The position numbers and the translations under genes were made by a program. From Arcuatula senhousia (lineage: Eukaryota > Mollusca > Bivalvia > Mytilida > Mytilidae), in assembly GCA_963971305.1 (NCBI GenBank), contig OZ020317.1, forward strand, positions 18,804,001 through 18,868,000: 64,000 bases of DNA, written 5' to 3'. Below are positions 44,980-57,539 of this stretch, piece by piece. Each line of letters begins with the position of its first letter. The stretch's first letter is position 1. The notes beneath the pieces are model-generated. The model was not told the DNA's origin. It saw only the letters and a program-made list of their open reading frames with translations, and ran no database searches.

Positions 44980-46640
44980 CATAAAGTAGAATAAACTGTT
45001 TATTTGTACGAAAAGCTATAACAAAAGTGATAATTCTTTTTCCGGCAAATAAAAAATGAGATATAATACCATAGGTCAATTAGAAAATACTTTAAACCTT
45101 ATGTAGATGAGTGAGGGGTTAATATAGGTTATCAAAACTCAATCTAAAATATATTTTTCAAATATAAATGAATATCTGAATTTGATATCAAATGTTAAAT
45201 ATGTGTCATTAGATCGAAATGCTCTAATATTATATTTGTTCCTTATTATCTTTTTAATGACATGCTTTTGTTCCTTATTTTCGTAGATACACAAATAAAA
45301 CCAGTACAAAAAACTCGGAATTTGTTTTTTCATAGAACTAAACCTGAACATTGTCTTTTCGTGTCATTTTCATTGATGCACGAAAAAAACAGTTGTCAGA
45401 AAACATTTAATATTGGAGTGTTATTGAATTGCTTATATATATTTGTCAACCTTAAAAAAATATATAGGTTATATAAATTGCGAAGGAACTCATTTATACT
45501 TCGATGCAGGTGAAATTAACAATCGGATGGAACTAAATAGGTTGGTAATTTATTTCTGTATACTAGTAAGAAGAATTCATGTACAGCAATGTTTATCTCC
45601 ACAAATACACATTGATTGTATTTAACTTGATCCTCTAAGTAGAGTAATATTGTTATTACCCTTTTGTACTCTACTGCAATTATGTATCTATAATATCGAC
45701 CATAAAATACCAGGTCACTTATTACCTTAGGGGGTTTAAATAGTATTATTACTACTAACATATTTTTTTACATTGTTATTTTTATAGTTTTAGGTTCAAA
45801 TGCGTGTACATTGTTTAATCATTAGATTAATTTGATTTAAAAATTTGAAGCAAATGCAAAAAAAAACCCACACAGTTTTCTAGCTTGTCAGTGTTGTTCT
45901 TAAGTAAGGGTTACCATGAACATGTGGAATGGCGAAAAACCTATGTTTAATCACGTTTGACTCAAAACTTGCTAACAAAGAGTTATATTACATATGGTTT
46001 ATCATTCTTACATTTTCATAGGATTATTTGGTCATGTGATTTTATGGATATTTAGTGTATTTCTTTGCTTTGAAAATTAAAACGACGCATTTTTGGTATA
46101 TTGACGCTATGATTCTATTTTTACCTATATTGACGCTATGTTACTAAATTAAGATCCGGATATTCGTCCTTTCTTGACATATTTTATACACATCTGTGTG
46201 ACGTCATTTTAGACGTCCTACATATTGACGTAGCTTGCAACGGAGCCTTCACACTCTAACAGTGTGGGCACAGATACAAAACTAACAATGAAAATGAGTT
46301 TGATTAAGTGATTTTGTTTAAAGTGTTTAGAATTTGATAAATTACATGACCACCAAGACAAAAGAATGCAGTGAAAAATGATATGTTTGTCAGCATTTTA
46401 CAAAGATGATATAAACTAACTGCCCCCCCCCTAAAAAAAATAGGCTAGAAATAATAACAATTAAGCTGTGGAAGATAACCTAGGTAAATTAGTTAATTTT
46501 TGCTTTGATATTGCAAGTCAAAAAATTATGACATCGACAATACGTAAAAAACTGCGAATTTGAATTATATGATGTTAAAACAATAAAAAAGCAATTCATT
46601 TACATGTAACTCTTATTTAATAAAATACATATGTAATATA
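44980..46640. other. AT-rich stretch, nothing recognised
   Basis: Short overlapping ORFs on both strands at 45139-45761 have no domain signature. Near 46100-46220, TATATTGACG(C/T) recurs three times. Confidence 0.4.
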
Positions 46641-46643
46641 ACA

Positions 46644-46785
46644 ATGACGGACTTTTGACTCTGTCAATACGATATACATGGACCTGTTAGGAATATATTG
46701 ACCTCGGACTTCGTCCTCGTTTAATATATGCCAAACAGGTCCATATATAATGTATTGGCCTCGTTAAAAGTCCATAATTGATAAA
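46644..46785. mobile_element. Foldback element, ~65-bp arms around a CGAAG centre
   Basis: 'gacggacttttgactctgtcaatac' and 'atatacatggacctgtt' on the left are mirrored by 'aacaggtccatatata' and 'gtattggcctcgttaaaagtcc' on the right. The centre is CCTCGGACTTCGTCCTCG. Confidence 0.65.
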
Positions 46786-46789
46786 TATT

Positions 46790-47170
46790 GCCCCACTGTT
46801 GCTCTTCTCACTCAAGAAATTGTACGTTAGACACCGTCAACTCGTAGACAAATATGGGATTTATACATTTGTATCTCTCAAATTAGTTCAGATGTTGGTT
46901 TGTCGTAGAGATTTGTTTTGTTTTTATTTATATATGATTTGACACACTCAATTGGAAATTAGCAGCACGATGGGTGTGCTATAGCAGTAACCACTTACTA
47001 TTCTGGAGCACTTGAGTTCAACATTGTTTCACTTGAGTTCACGTTGTTGACTTCCGTTCGCTTGATTTGAGTTTTTTGTTTCTTCGTGCTGCTCTTTTTC
47101 GTGGTTACAGGTTATGTCGTTACCCGTTTTTGACATTGGTGCCTCTTTTTGCTTCTTATAGTTTGAGAGC
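46790..47170 (+). repeat. RT-family retroelement 3' fragment
   Basis: 'gttgctcttctcactcaagaaattgtacgttagacaccgtcaactcgtagacaaatatggga' corresponds to 42558-42612. It is followed by the shared 3' tail (GAGCACTTGAGTTCAACATT, 'cacttgagttcacgttgttgacttccgttcgcttgattt'). No open frame. Confidence 0.6.
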
Positions 47171-48458
47171 ATTGGGCAATTGCTTTTAATTATAAACACG
47201 TTTTTTGTAAATATATGTACATGTATATATACATACTAACTCAAAAACTTAAGGTGCCAATTAAAAAGATATTTAAAAAATGAAATAAAAGCTAGTAAAC
47301 ATTAAGCAAAAATTGTATTTGCACTTTTCAAAATATCAATGTCTAAAATGAACTCCCTTGCTAAACATTCTATCTAAAATGACATTTCATGGAAAGAATA
47401 AACATTAATGTATTTGGAACAATTTGGAATAGTGTAGTGCGTCTACTGTTAAACTGTTGCATAAGAGTCTGATAAAATAACGAATGTTTCACATTACACA
47501 TCGATGTCTTTATTTGTCTATTGGAAACTCTGACCTCACGGAAAACAGGGCATTAACTTCAAATAAAGGGGAACCAATATTAGTGTTGTCTTTTAAACCA
47601 ACTGTACGACAAAATTGATAACAGCATGCACACTTACTTATAATTTGTTTAAGCTTTACAGAATAAAGCAAAATTGGCAAATCAAAATTAATTTTGGTAT
47701 CGATTTATTCAACACATATGCAAGAATATTCGACTTTTATATTTAATGTTATCTTATAAATTTAGTTTGATGCATTTCATGATTGAGTAAATGTACATCT
47801 ATACATACATGAACATAATTTTTTATGTACCTTTTATGTATATATGGAGTAACATAAGTGCTGCACTGTTTTACTATATTCTGTAGAGACAAAGTTGTTT
47901 ACTCGATTTTACAAGAAAGATACCTTTTGGGTTGAACAATCAGATGTACTTATAATTCAAAGAAATAAATTCGTCTGTCAGATTCAAATCAATTTTTCTG
48001 TGTTGTGTGTAGTAGAACTAAAAGCTACAATTATTGTTGGAAAATATTTTGCAAAAGGAAAATTGTTAATTGCAGCAAATAGAATGTAAGATTAGATTTC
48101 TGAGATAGTAAAAGAAATCACTTAAAAGCATATTAAGATGAACGACAGGTTAATATATTGTATTTAAAAAAGATTTTCTCAACACAAAAAATTTTTGATA
48201 TAAATCTGCAAAAATGTCAAATTATCAATATTATAAAGTCTTTATTAATTTTTATTTCATTTCCCCTCCATCTAAGCGAGCAAATCAGTGCATGATAGGA
48301 TAATTCTGTTTTATTTGTGTAATTTGAGTAGATTTTGAATTACATGTGTACTTATCTGAATGATGTATGAAAGGTTTTTTTTTTCTTTTCCTTTTGTTGT
48401 TATTTTACTATGCATTGATTTTGGCTTATGTTTAAAGAATAAAATATAGCCGTAACCA
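47171..48458. other. AT-rich stretch, nothing recognised
   Basis: No supported features. Confidence 0.4.
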
Positions 48459-49351
48459 CTGTAGGTCCGGCGACAGGATTGCTTTTTCGAGAGGGATTTA
48501 CAATTGGCCTGTTTTTTTTCAAGAGAATAATCAATAAAAATGTAAACTTTGGTGATATTTAGTGATTTTTAACTGAAAGCGAAGAAAACATGCTACCAAC
48601 GGGTAGCCATATTTAAGTATTATCATATTGTATGACAACACAAATTCCTATTAAAAAATGTGATTCCTAAATAAAATTGTGGGTTGTTTTTTGAATTTTT
48701 ACCTTTTTGCATTTTTCGCCCCTTAAAAGACAAATATATTGAACGACATTGCTGACCATTATAAGTGAACATCAATGTTATATTATGGCATCCTGAACAT
48801 TGATGCCAAAAAGTTGCGTCTTACATATTTTTAAATTAAAATAAAATGCATGTCCAGGCTTTTTAAAGAAGCGTTCAGGTTTTTGCAAGAGAGGTCCAGG
48901 TTAGTTGTGTGTGTTGTTTACCTCTTAAATCATATTTTAAAAGACAAGGATACGGTACTATCATTTCAATGGTTTTGGACAAGAATACGCCAGTTAAAGT
49001 CAAGAATTCAACCTTATTTAGCCTATATAAACAGGCATGCACATATAATTGACGCTTACAAGCAGAACCCATTAATCTATTGTCTAAGCATAACTACCAA
49101 CTGTTTTAAATTGAAAATAGCCTCCTTGAATAATTGGATGGAAACAAAATGTTTGTGTTGCGACAAGCAGAAAATCCTTACAGTTCCTGGGCTACCTTCT
49201 TTTAACTTGACTTGTAGGTGTTTCTTGGATGTGTTTGTTTGTATCACAGAGTCGTCTTATTTCATGTCTGCTGTTTTATCCGGGATTATATTAGACTCGA
49301 ATGCCCTTTCAGTACGTCTTAATTTTTACACATATGTATTTATTGTATATA

Positions 49352-49937
49352 TACAGCTGGAAAGAAGTTTAGCACCTCTGTGATTTTTTAAAATCATACA
49401 TTTTCAAAACACTTTTAAACCATTATTTAACTAATAGTCATTGTAAATTTTTATTGCAAACTGAAATATGCACTATTTAGCAAAATTTAACATATTTGAT
49501 TGTAACAAATAAAAAGACATCTGTTATTTACATAACACGACATGGCAAAAAAGATAGCTTTTGTACATAAACATGGTTTTCGAAAAGTATGGTCCCCTCA
49601 AGCGCGAAACTTTTAATAAATTGTCAAATCGCACAAGAAAGGTAAATCTTAATCAAAAGATTGATACTATATCGTTAAAGAGTCAATTTCGAGTACGTCC
49701 ACCTTTAGCACTATTGACTGCTGGAAGCCTTAGTTTTAAACTGCCATTTTGGCGTCTAATTTCCTGAAGAGTTATCACCCGCTTTTCAAGGCGAAAATAT
49801 GCTTTTTACCGAAAGCTTACACCCCTTAAGTCATATATTGAAGATTAAAACTGACCAAAATCATGAAATTTAAAAATTATTTCAAATCATCGAAAAGCAA
49901 AAAAAGTCTAGGGATGCTTAACTTTTTTCCAGGTGTA
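49352..49937. mobile_element. TA-flanked MITE with TACACCTGGAAAAAAGTTAAGC-type ends
   Basis: The left end reads TACAGCTGGAAAGAAGTTTA then GCACC. The right end reverse-complemented reads TACACCTGGAAAAAAGTTAA then GCATC. TA is at 49350-49351 and 49938-49939. Interior lacks transposase motifs; the 68-codon ORF at 49561 is unremarkable. Confidence 0.7.
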
Positions 49938-49974
49938 TATTATGGTATCAACAAAAACCTTCATAAGAGTATAC

Positions 49975-50370
49975 TCCGGTGCGGGACCCGGAGGCGAATA
50001 GGTTAGCAGCAGCGCTAAGCATGTCGGTAAAAGTCCACTAAAGAGCGCTGAGAAACCTGTTATCTTTCCAGGCTGCTAAGCCCACAAAGCGACTGGGATG
50101 TGTGCCACTGGTGGTTGAATGGGACAGCCCTGTCATAATAAATGCCGGTTCATCATGCTATATACTAATGCGGAAACTTGACCGTAAACCATATTGGACC
50201 AACGTGCGTGGAGAGTTCCAAGGTTCATGCACGTAAAATATCCCATTGTGCACCGCCACAGGCTAAATTTTCCGCACCTACCCACCTCTTCTATTTTCCA
50301 GTGATCTTCAAAATTTACAGATCCTTTGTTTCCCACTCCAACCCCGCTTCTCTCTCGGTGAGTAAAGGTT
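49975..50370 (+). repeat. Dispersed repeat, GC-richer, shared with 23380-23545
   Basis: Starts 'ggtgcgggacccggaggcgaataggttagc', passes 'gctgctaagcccacaaagcgactggga', and ends with the 'tttccgcacctacccacctcttc...cttcaaaatttacagatcctttgtttccc' part found at 23.4 kb. It has a tRNA-like GC content, but no cloverleaf or A/B boxes could be drawn. The short ORFs on both strands are not genes. Confidence 0.5.
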
Positions 50371-51312
50371 CAAACAGGATTCAGCATTGTATTTTCTGGA
50401 CATAAAACAAACATCAGAGTATGAGATTCAAATGATATTAAAGTTTCTGTATCTTTACATTCATATGTATACGTTAAGGGGTTCCAAGATCTCATATTCC
50501 CTAGCATTTTTATCAAATATCCAAGTTTGTTTTGCCACAAACAACCCGTATCCCAGGAATAAATATGTAAATACCCTATATTCCAAAACACCCTTAAACT
50601 CTTGAAGTAACAGAATGCACCAGTGGGTATTTATTTGTTTCTGACATACTGGTAGATTTGATAGTTTCAAAGACTTGAAAAGGCACAAAAACAAGATTGC
50701 AACTTACCTTTCAAAATTTTGCCCACCGTAACAATCGCTCTTTTTGCAACCGGTAATTTATTAAAGCACATCAAGAATGTCACAAATGTACAAATGTACC
50801 ATAAAACTAATTTTGTCAAAACACTAATTTAGTCTTCAAAGATAATGCATTTGGGCAGCCTACTTATGCTTTATTAAAGTTAGTAACAAACTTGATATTT
50901 TGCATGTAATGTGTTTAAATGTATTTTTATTGAGTAGGAGGGATATTAGTTTCCATTTAAGTCGTATAGTTTCCACAAAACCCAGTGCCTCTCTCTAGTC
51001 AAAATTTTCAAAAAACCAGGACACCTCTCGAAAAAACCGGACAAGTTGTTGTGCCTCTCGACAAAAACCTGATCATTTTTTTATAAATCATTAACTGATG
51101 CTTCTAAACGGACTTTTTTGGAAGAAAAGTAATAATTCAAACATTTTAAATACTCTTATTCCTCTTTTTTATTTTGTTTCACTTACAATTGAGAATTTAA
51201 GCATTTTTTGTAAACGGACAGGCGCAAAAACCTGGACCTCTCTCGAAAAAACTGGACAATGCCTCTCGAAAAAACAATCCTGTCGCCGGACACGGGACCT
51301 ACCGTGGAAACA

Positions 51313-52369
51313 TGTATTGCTTGATACTCCTTTACACCCTAGCCCGGTGGTGATGGAAGGAGATTGTAAAAGCTTGGCTAAATCAAAAACCAAATAAAAA
51401 AAGAATTTACTTTGAATAAATCTAACTTTACTGATGATAGATGCCGATTTTTAAGATCAAGATTTAAGGGCATATGATACAGTTTTGAACTTATATTGAA
51501 AAACTGATGAAAATTTTATGATAGACTCATCTTTTTATTCACTTTCAGAATATGCAAAAAAAGTTCAGCTTATTGAACTAATTTTTGAAACATAAAGACT
51601 TGAAATTTACATAAAATCACATATCTTGAGATCTTGATGGTTTTTGCTAGTATCTCTTTAACTTATTGTATTTTTCTTAACTTTTGGGGTATTTACACAT
51701 TGTTTTTGCTTAAGAAAGTCTAATAATTCTTCTTTTATCTAAATGTAAATAATTATTAAATTTTAAAGTCATTTCCAGTTTATTTTAAAGATTGACCAAC
51801 ATCATTGCCGATAAAGTATCAATCATGACTTAGTTTTCCCTTTATGCAAAATGGTTCTCCCATTGAAAATAAGCTAAAATTTTGATATTTGATAGAAACC
51901 AATTATGAAAAAAAGAAGGGGGTTAATGTGCTTGTTTTTCAGGAACGACAAAAACTTAGAAAAACATACAATATTTTTTTCCGAATTTGGCGGGAAAACG
52001 TCAATGACGTTTCCCGTCATTTTCAAGCAGAAGAAAAAGAAAAAATAAATGTACTAATTACCTATGAAAAAAGTTTATTAAAAGATTGATTATGCATGTA
52101 AAACGATAGCATTTGACATCAAGAGATGCAACCCTTCTATCATATCAACAATGACCTAAGGCTTGTGGAAAATACTTATGAATTTAAGGGGGTACCTAAC
52201 ACTTTGGCTAATGTTTTGGAATGAGTTTGCATGATGCATGGAAGTTAACAATGGATGCTGGGCTTCCGCCAATTAAATGGAATGAACAAAATTGGGACTG
52301 GGGTTGGAATAAAATAAGGGAATAGTAAGGTAAATTAAAAAATACTCAAAAACCTCCATGTATTTCAGG
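51313..52369. other. AT-rich stretch, no supported gene
   Basis: The 66-codon frame at 51889-52089 has a CTTGTTTTTCAG acceptor-like sequence inside it and lysine-rich content, but no recognisable domain. A spliced exon cannot be excluded. Confidence 0.35.
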
Positions 52370-52890
52370 ATGGCTTCAGAAGTTTACATGAAGTGCTGGC
52401 TGTGTCAACAGACATTTCCAAAATCTATAGAGCTTAAACATCATGCAATAGACAAGCACGAGGTCTGCAGAGTTATTTTCCCTTGGTGCCCAGAAAAAAG
52501 GCAACATTTAAGAGGGTCAGCGAATTGTGCAAGCACAGAAAGCGGAAACATCCTGATTTAGTAAAGGAGCTCAATGAGCTGGATTTCTTTAATGAAGCAA
52601 ACGGATTCTGGTTGGCCACTAAACTTCTAGAATATGCCAAGATAATCAAGCCCACAGGCTGGCAAAATAGTACAGCAATCAGGACCAGGGCTGCATTTCT
52701 AGGATGGTTGGAAAAGAGAGGGACAAAAGACAGAATTCGAGAATCTTGGGAGAGGGAATGAAACCATGCCTTAGGATTAAAGCTTTTACATGAAACACCC
52801 GAGAACAGAGAGAGGAAACTACAAGAATACAGTCCAAAAAAAGAAAGCCAGGTCAAACTAACAATTGATATCAAAAAGGCTATGGAAAAC
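52370..52890 (+). pseudogene. C2H2 zinc-finger-like protein fragment with frameshift and in-frame stop
   Basis: From the ATG at 52370 the frame encodes MASEVYMKCWLCQQTF, a CxxC...HH...H zinc-finger-like segment. The frame breaks at an A6 run near 52496; a one-base difference would continue it into ATFKRVSELCKHRKRKHPDL. It then reads through NEANGFWLATKLLEYAKIIK and WLEKRGTKDRIRESWERE to a TGA at 52759-52761, after which the same frame stays open (HALGLKLLHETPENRERK...). At ~52890 it runs into repeat sequence. Protein-like composition and a preceding TGTATTTCAG suggest a once-real exon. I do not recognise the family. It is either a pseudogene or contains sequencing errors. Confidence 0.55.
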
Positions 52891-52929
52891 CGAATGAAGC
52901 CGACTTCGTGTTATAAGAATGTACTAAAG

Positions 52930-53690
52930 ATTTGTTTCTTTATTCATATGGAGCAGGCTTTTTACAATTTCTTCTAGACTAAAAGATCAAAGATTAGCTC
53001 TCTCTTTTAATCTCACTTCCTTTATATAAATGATGTACTTTCAATGAAGAGATCTTTATTTTGGTGATTTTATCCATCTCATATATCCTCAAGAACTTTA
53101 GATTAGGGACACAATGGGTTCTATGAAGTCTGCTTCATATTTATATACATTTTGAAATATAATTTTAAGGATAATGTTCAAGAAACTATGACAAACATGA
53201 TGACTTCAAGTTTCCAAGAGTCAACTTTCCCTTCTTCTGTGACATCATTTCGTCCGCTCCAAGATATGGAGTTTACGTACAACAATTCATTCGTTACTCC
53301 AGAGCTAGTTGGAGTAACATCAATTTCCTTAGCAGAGCGGCACACAAAAACTGGTAACACAGGGTTACGTTGCTCCTTGGTTGCTGTCTTCACTCAACAC
53401 TTTTTACGGAAGACATCGTGAGCTGACAGACAAATGTGGTATTTCTATCTCTCAGATGAAGACATTTTGGCTTGTCATAGGGTTTTGTTTACCGGATTTG
53501 TCACACTGAATTTTATATTAGCAGCGCGACGCTTGGGCTATAGCAATCAGGAACTGTTAACTCCTCCGGAGCACCTGAGTTCACTTAAGATCGCGTTGTT
53601 GATTTTTGTTATTTTTTTTTCTTCGTGCTCCTCTGTTCGTGTTTACTGGTTTTGTCGTTGCCCATTCTGACTTTTGTTATTGATGACTTT
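52930..53690 (+). pseudogene. RT-family retroelement relic (clearest C-terminal copy)
   Basis: The frame reads YINDVLSMK (degenerate YIDDVLS), then after gaps YDKHDDFKFPRVNFPFFCDI and ISSAPRYGVYVQQFIRYSRA, SWSNINFLSRAAHKNW and a stop, then the tail 'gaagacatcgtgagctgacagacaaatgtggtatttctatctctcagatg' and the shared 3' end. The catalytic motif is changed (INDV). It shows the protein order of this family best. Confidence 0.65.
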
Positions 53691-53833
53691 GCGCTTTTTT
53701 CAAAATATTACTTGAGTTACTGAGTGAGTAACTAACAAACCACATCAATTTTAGCTACTGTTTTTTTTAAAACACCAATAGCCTTGGTGTATTTTAACTT
53801 GCTCGAACAAAAAACTGACGAGTAAAAAACTCG

Positions 53834-56240
53834 CTGTTTTTACATTTCTTACACTTCATATTTGCTGCTGGTGTTTTGTTTAAAATGAAGCGTCATTTGA
53901 CGTCAGAAAAACGTTTCACAATGCTATTCTTATTGTCCTGGGACTTAAGGTAAACACAAGGAACAAAAGATGATTCTGTTTTTTATTAGTTTAAAAGGAG
54001 AGCTTCTTGTTTCTATCAAAAATACTTTAAAAGATAAAAAAAGAAAGAGACATCTGAACAAAACAGTGTATTTTAAGAACAAAATAGTGATACATTAATA
54101 GATCTTATTTGGAATAAAAACGTAAAAAAATATCTTTCGTGCATTTGATAAACAAATTTAGATGAATTTTAAACATTTTGAAATTATCACAAATTTTATT
54201 CTTCTTAGTTTCTTTTTAGGCCTAGTATATAAATTAAAAAGTTCAATTTTTATTTTGATATAAAAGTTGATATATTTTACTTTATTTCGAGTAATCTTAA
54301 TCTGAAACTGGATTAAAATAATGAAAACAAATATGCCAATTGATATGTTTTGTTTGAAATGATAATCATAAAATATCGAGCCATTCATGCTCCTGGAAGC
54401 GTTTAGTTTCATTTAATATAAAGCATGAAACTGTATTATTTTTATCTCAGCAGTCAAGATCGTATCTGGCAAAAATTTTCTAATTATTGTCTTATATTTA
54501 AGATCAACATATATGCTATGTATCCGACCTCGTGTTATAAGAATGTACTAAATATTTTATATATGTTAAAGCCCCTATACAATAGAGAATCTTTTAACAT
54601 GAAAGTTTGTGTTTTCCAAATCAATGATAGTTCAAACATCATCATAATTTTTAAGTGCGAGCGAGCATGTGCAAAATGGAATCAGAGATAAATTGATACA
54701 TGTAAGTAAATGAAAGAAAACCTAAACAAAATAGACGATTGCCTTAAAATCACATTAAATTATATTCACGTATAAACATTGTGATATAAAGTTAATTTAA
54801 CGGTTGATTTGACAAACAAGACAGTAGTTGAAATACATTATAAATATATCATGCAACACACATGTCCTTTGCTAAGCAAGTGCGACAGAAGGTGCACGAT
54901 ACATAGCTTTAAATGTACTTTAGTCAATCTAACAATAACGATGCGAAAACTAAACATGTTACAAAGATGCTCTGATCTTGGATTATGATTAAAGACTTGT
55001 AAAAGTTATCTTTATTGATTTATATACTTACCTTTATTTTCACTTCACAGAATTTTATTTAATTTGAATAGTGTTTAATATATAGTTTTTATTTCAGGAC
55101 TTGATTTGAATTGAATGCAATTTATTTAGACCTTGGGTCAATTGCAGAACGGCGAGCAGCGCCTACTAGCTTCGTTGAAGCTGCTGGTGGTTGCCCGTTG
55201 CTGGTGTTCTAAATTGACGCGTGTTATGTGACCTGTGTCGCTTATGTATCATATATACGATACAATATTTTTCTGCCTACGACTTCTGTAATTATGCAGT
55301 ATTTATCAAGATGAAATAAGTTATACCGTTCTCATTTTAGTTTTGTGTCCTTGTAAATCAAAAGTGATTATGTCGCCATGAAAAAGATGCATGTTACGTT
55401 TTATAAAGAATGCGTTGAAAAGTTAGAAACATATCGTTGTACCTTTTTTGGAGCAGTTAACTGGTGAAATTATTTGTGAACTGGCATTTTTGTTTGAATA
55501 TTGCCCTCTTTTAAGGTTGACATGCATAAGATTAAGTTTCAGCTTGTACTTTAATTCATAACACTTTTAAAATGTTCTAATGGTTTGGATATTACATGTT
55601 ATGTATCATTGATATATTTGAAATTATAAAAACATATTTATGCATTGATATTAAGAGTAAACTTCTCTTTCGTTCTTTGTTATTTCATTATTCGACTCTA
55701 CTGCATAAAAATACGTGTAAATCAAAATGATCCAACAAAAAAAAATGCATATTTAAAGCTGATGGTTTTAACATAATTTCCAACCATAAAAGCGCAATCA
55801 AAGCTGTTTTCCTCATTCGATTAGGATGTCAAAAGTAAAACACCGCTTTAAATGAATCACGAAAAGCTACAATGACCATTTTAAAAGATTAAAAATTTTA
55901 TTTTCCGAAATTCCTGAAGAGAGCTTGTTGCTTTTTGTTTGACTGAAGGAGATTTTGGATGCCTAAATCAATAAAGTAATGCGTAAAGATGCATAATTAG
56001 ATTACAAATGTTTCCGACCAAGTTTTAAACTACTTGAATAATATTGATATAAGTGTTTCCCGGGCTCTTTTTAAAGGTTTTGCATTTGAGTGTTTAAGTT
56101 TATCGTCTGACAAAAACTGAATCGATATTGTTATAAATATCTCTATGATTAAAAAAACGTGGACTTTGAGAACTTGAAAATAGAGGGTGAATATTTAAAT
56201 AAAGATACTGAGAATTGAATAAGTGTACGCGACACAACCT
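53834..56240 (+). repeat. Duplicated segment, copy B, left part
   Basis: Collinear with 35773-38213 (copy A) with moderate divergence and small indels. It ends near 56225-56245 at AGTGTACGCGACACAACCTA, the reverse complement of the family X right-end motif, where a ~2.6-kb insertion begins. Confidence 0.75.
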
Positions 56241-57451
56241 ACCCATATCCTCAGTGTCTGCTATCTCTATGCTTTCAGTTCATGTTAAGTTATGGGAAGT
56301 AAAACTCGAAGCCTAGAACTGAAAACATAAAGATACGTACACAATGTGGACAATTTACACCAATTCTTGTTCGATGTCATATATTTTACTTGTCCCAAAA
56401 CTCAAAAAATTAAATAAAACACCTCATATAAAAACGATATGACAAGGACAAGGGTTTATCTAATAAAACCTGCATTACAAACTGATTGTAATGGCTTTTG
56501 CGATCATTATACAACAATCTCATATTAAGCACCAACACAAATCTAAGTCTGACACATGCGAAGGCAAAACATCCACTATTTCAAGTTTCTTTTCCGATCT
56601 GCGCGTGAGTTTGCAAAACGAAGGGATCTCTCCTTCAAGTGTAAACAAGTTCCTGAGATTCCCTATTATTATATAGTTATATGAAAATCATATCGGTGTG
56701 TAACTATAACATTAAAGCAAAATAAATGGAATAAAAATCATATTTACTAAAGACCAGTTTAATTCAAATACTAGTGTATACCAATTTTGTAACACCTAAA
56801 GGAGAAAATCCCCTCGTATGCAACTCACGTGAGCGAACCCACTAGGGCATCAGTGTCCCTTGAATTGCTAACGAAAGGGAATTCACAAAGAAAGCAATAC
56901 CAAACAAGAATAAGGGCAATTTGTATAAAACATTTAACATGTCAACAAAGTACACATTTTAATTATCTCCTTGTATTTGCCTTGAACATTCGTTTAACAT
57001 GAAATAACGATCCCTTAAGTCTATTGTTATAATAGATTGCTATATCATTCACATTGTCTGATTTGGCTTTGATTTCTGTCTTCCATCTCTGGGTTAATGC
57101 TTTTCCAGCGTAACGGGATCACTACCATTCCGTACCTTATGTTACTCTGAAATGAACAAAAATACTATATACTGTTAACAAGCTTAGCCTATCAAGATAT
57201 TTGATATATTAAACATGTTATATAATTAAATATGTCCGTTGTATAACTATGTCCGTTGTATAACTATTTCTTCTTTTCTTAATGAATTCTGATAATAATG
57301 TTAAGCAACTAACGAAACAGTTTTCGAACAGAAATTACATGACGGCACTTACAAGACCGAACTGCCACATGTATTGGCCAACAGAACAAGCTTATTATGC
57401 ATTAACACTACGGATATCTTTCAAAAACAATGCAAAGATCAGATAATTTGA
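56241..57451. other. Left part of the 2.6-kb segment absent from copy A
   Basis: No matching sequence in copy A. A 61-codon plus ORF (56491-56676, containing SKSDTCEGKTSTISSFFSDL) has no recognisable domain. The short direct repeat TATAACTATGTCCGTTG/TATAACTATTTC occurs at 57233-57265. Nothing else recognised. Confidence 0.4.
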
Positions 57452-57493
57452 GTTACAAATACCAAAACGCGGGTATACACGGTTAATTTGGAT

Positions 57494-57539
57494 ATGCTAT
57501 ATATCGATATTTCAAGGAGTAACCTCTCATCAGTAGCAT
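57494..57539 (-). ncRNA. Type I hammerhead ribozyme, family 2, copy 1
   Basis: Minus strand: stem I ATGCTA (57539-57534), CTGATGA (57533-57527), stem II GAGG/CCTT with loop TTACT, GAAA (57513-57510), a self-complementary helix III ATATCGATAT (57510-57501), H17 = A (57500), and TAGCAT (57499-57494), which pairs perfectly with ATGCTA. Stem I can extend past an internal loop (GGTTTAA near 57548-57542 with TTAACC 57486-57481), where loop-loop contacts occur in natural hammerheads. The cleavage triplet is ATA. Confidence 0.85.

Larger units (their letters stand above)
48459..51312. mobile_element. 2.85-kb composite flanked by inverted repeats with CTCTCGAAAAAAC words
   Basis: The left end (48459-48505) reads CCACTGTAGGTCCGGCGACA then GGATTGCTTTTTCGAGAGG. 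The right end, reverse-complemented, reads CCACGGTAGGTCCC...TCCGGCGACAGGATTG then TTTTTTCGAGAGG. Internally, CCTGGACCTCTC(T/TCG)-type words occur at 48850-48900 (minus) and 50990-51260 (plus). The enclosed region holds a MITE (49352-49937) and a dispersed repeat (49975-50370). No transposase was recognised. The 177-codon ORF at 48850-49383 crosses repeat boundaries and is not supported. Confidence 0.55.

Noticed and set aside
48850..49383. 177-codon open frame on plus
   Set aside because: It begins in a repeated 'catgtccaggctttttaaag' word, ends inside the terminal repeat of a MITE, and has no domain pattern. Chance openness in repeat DNA.
49975..50140. GC-richer segment considered as a tRNA or tRNA-derived SINE head
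   Set aside because: No cloverleaf, anticodon arm or A/B box could be drawn on either strand.
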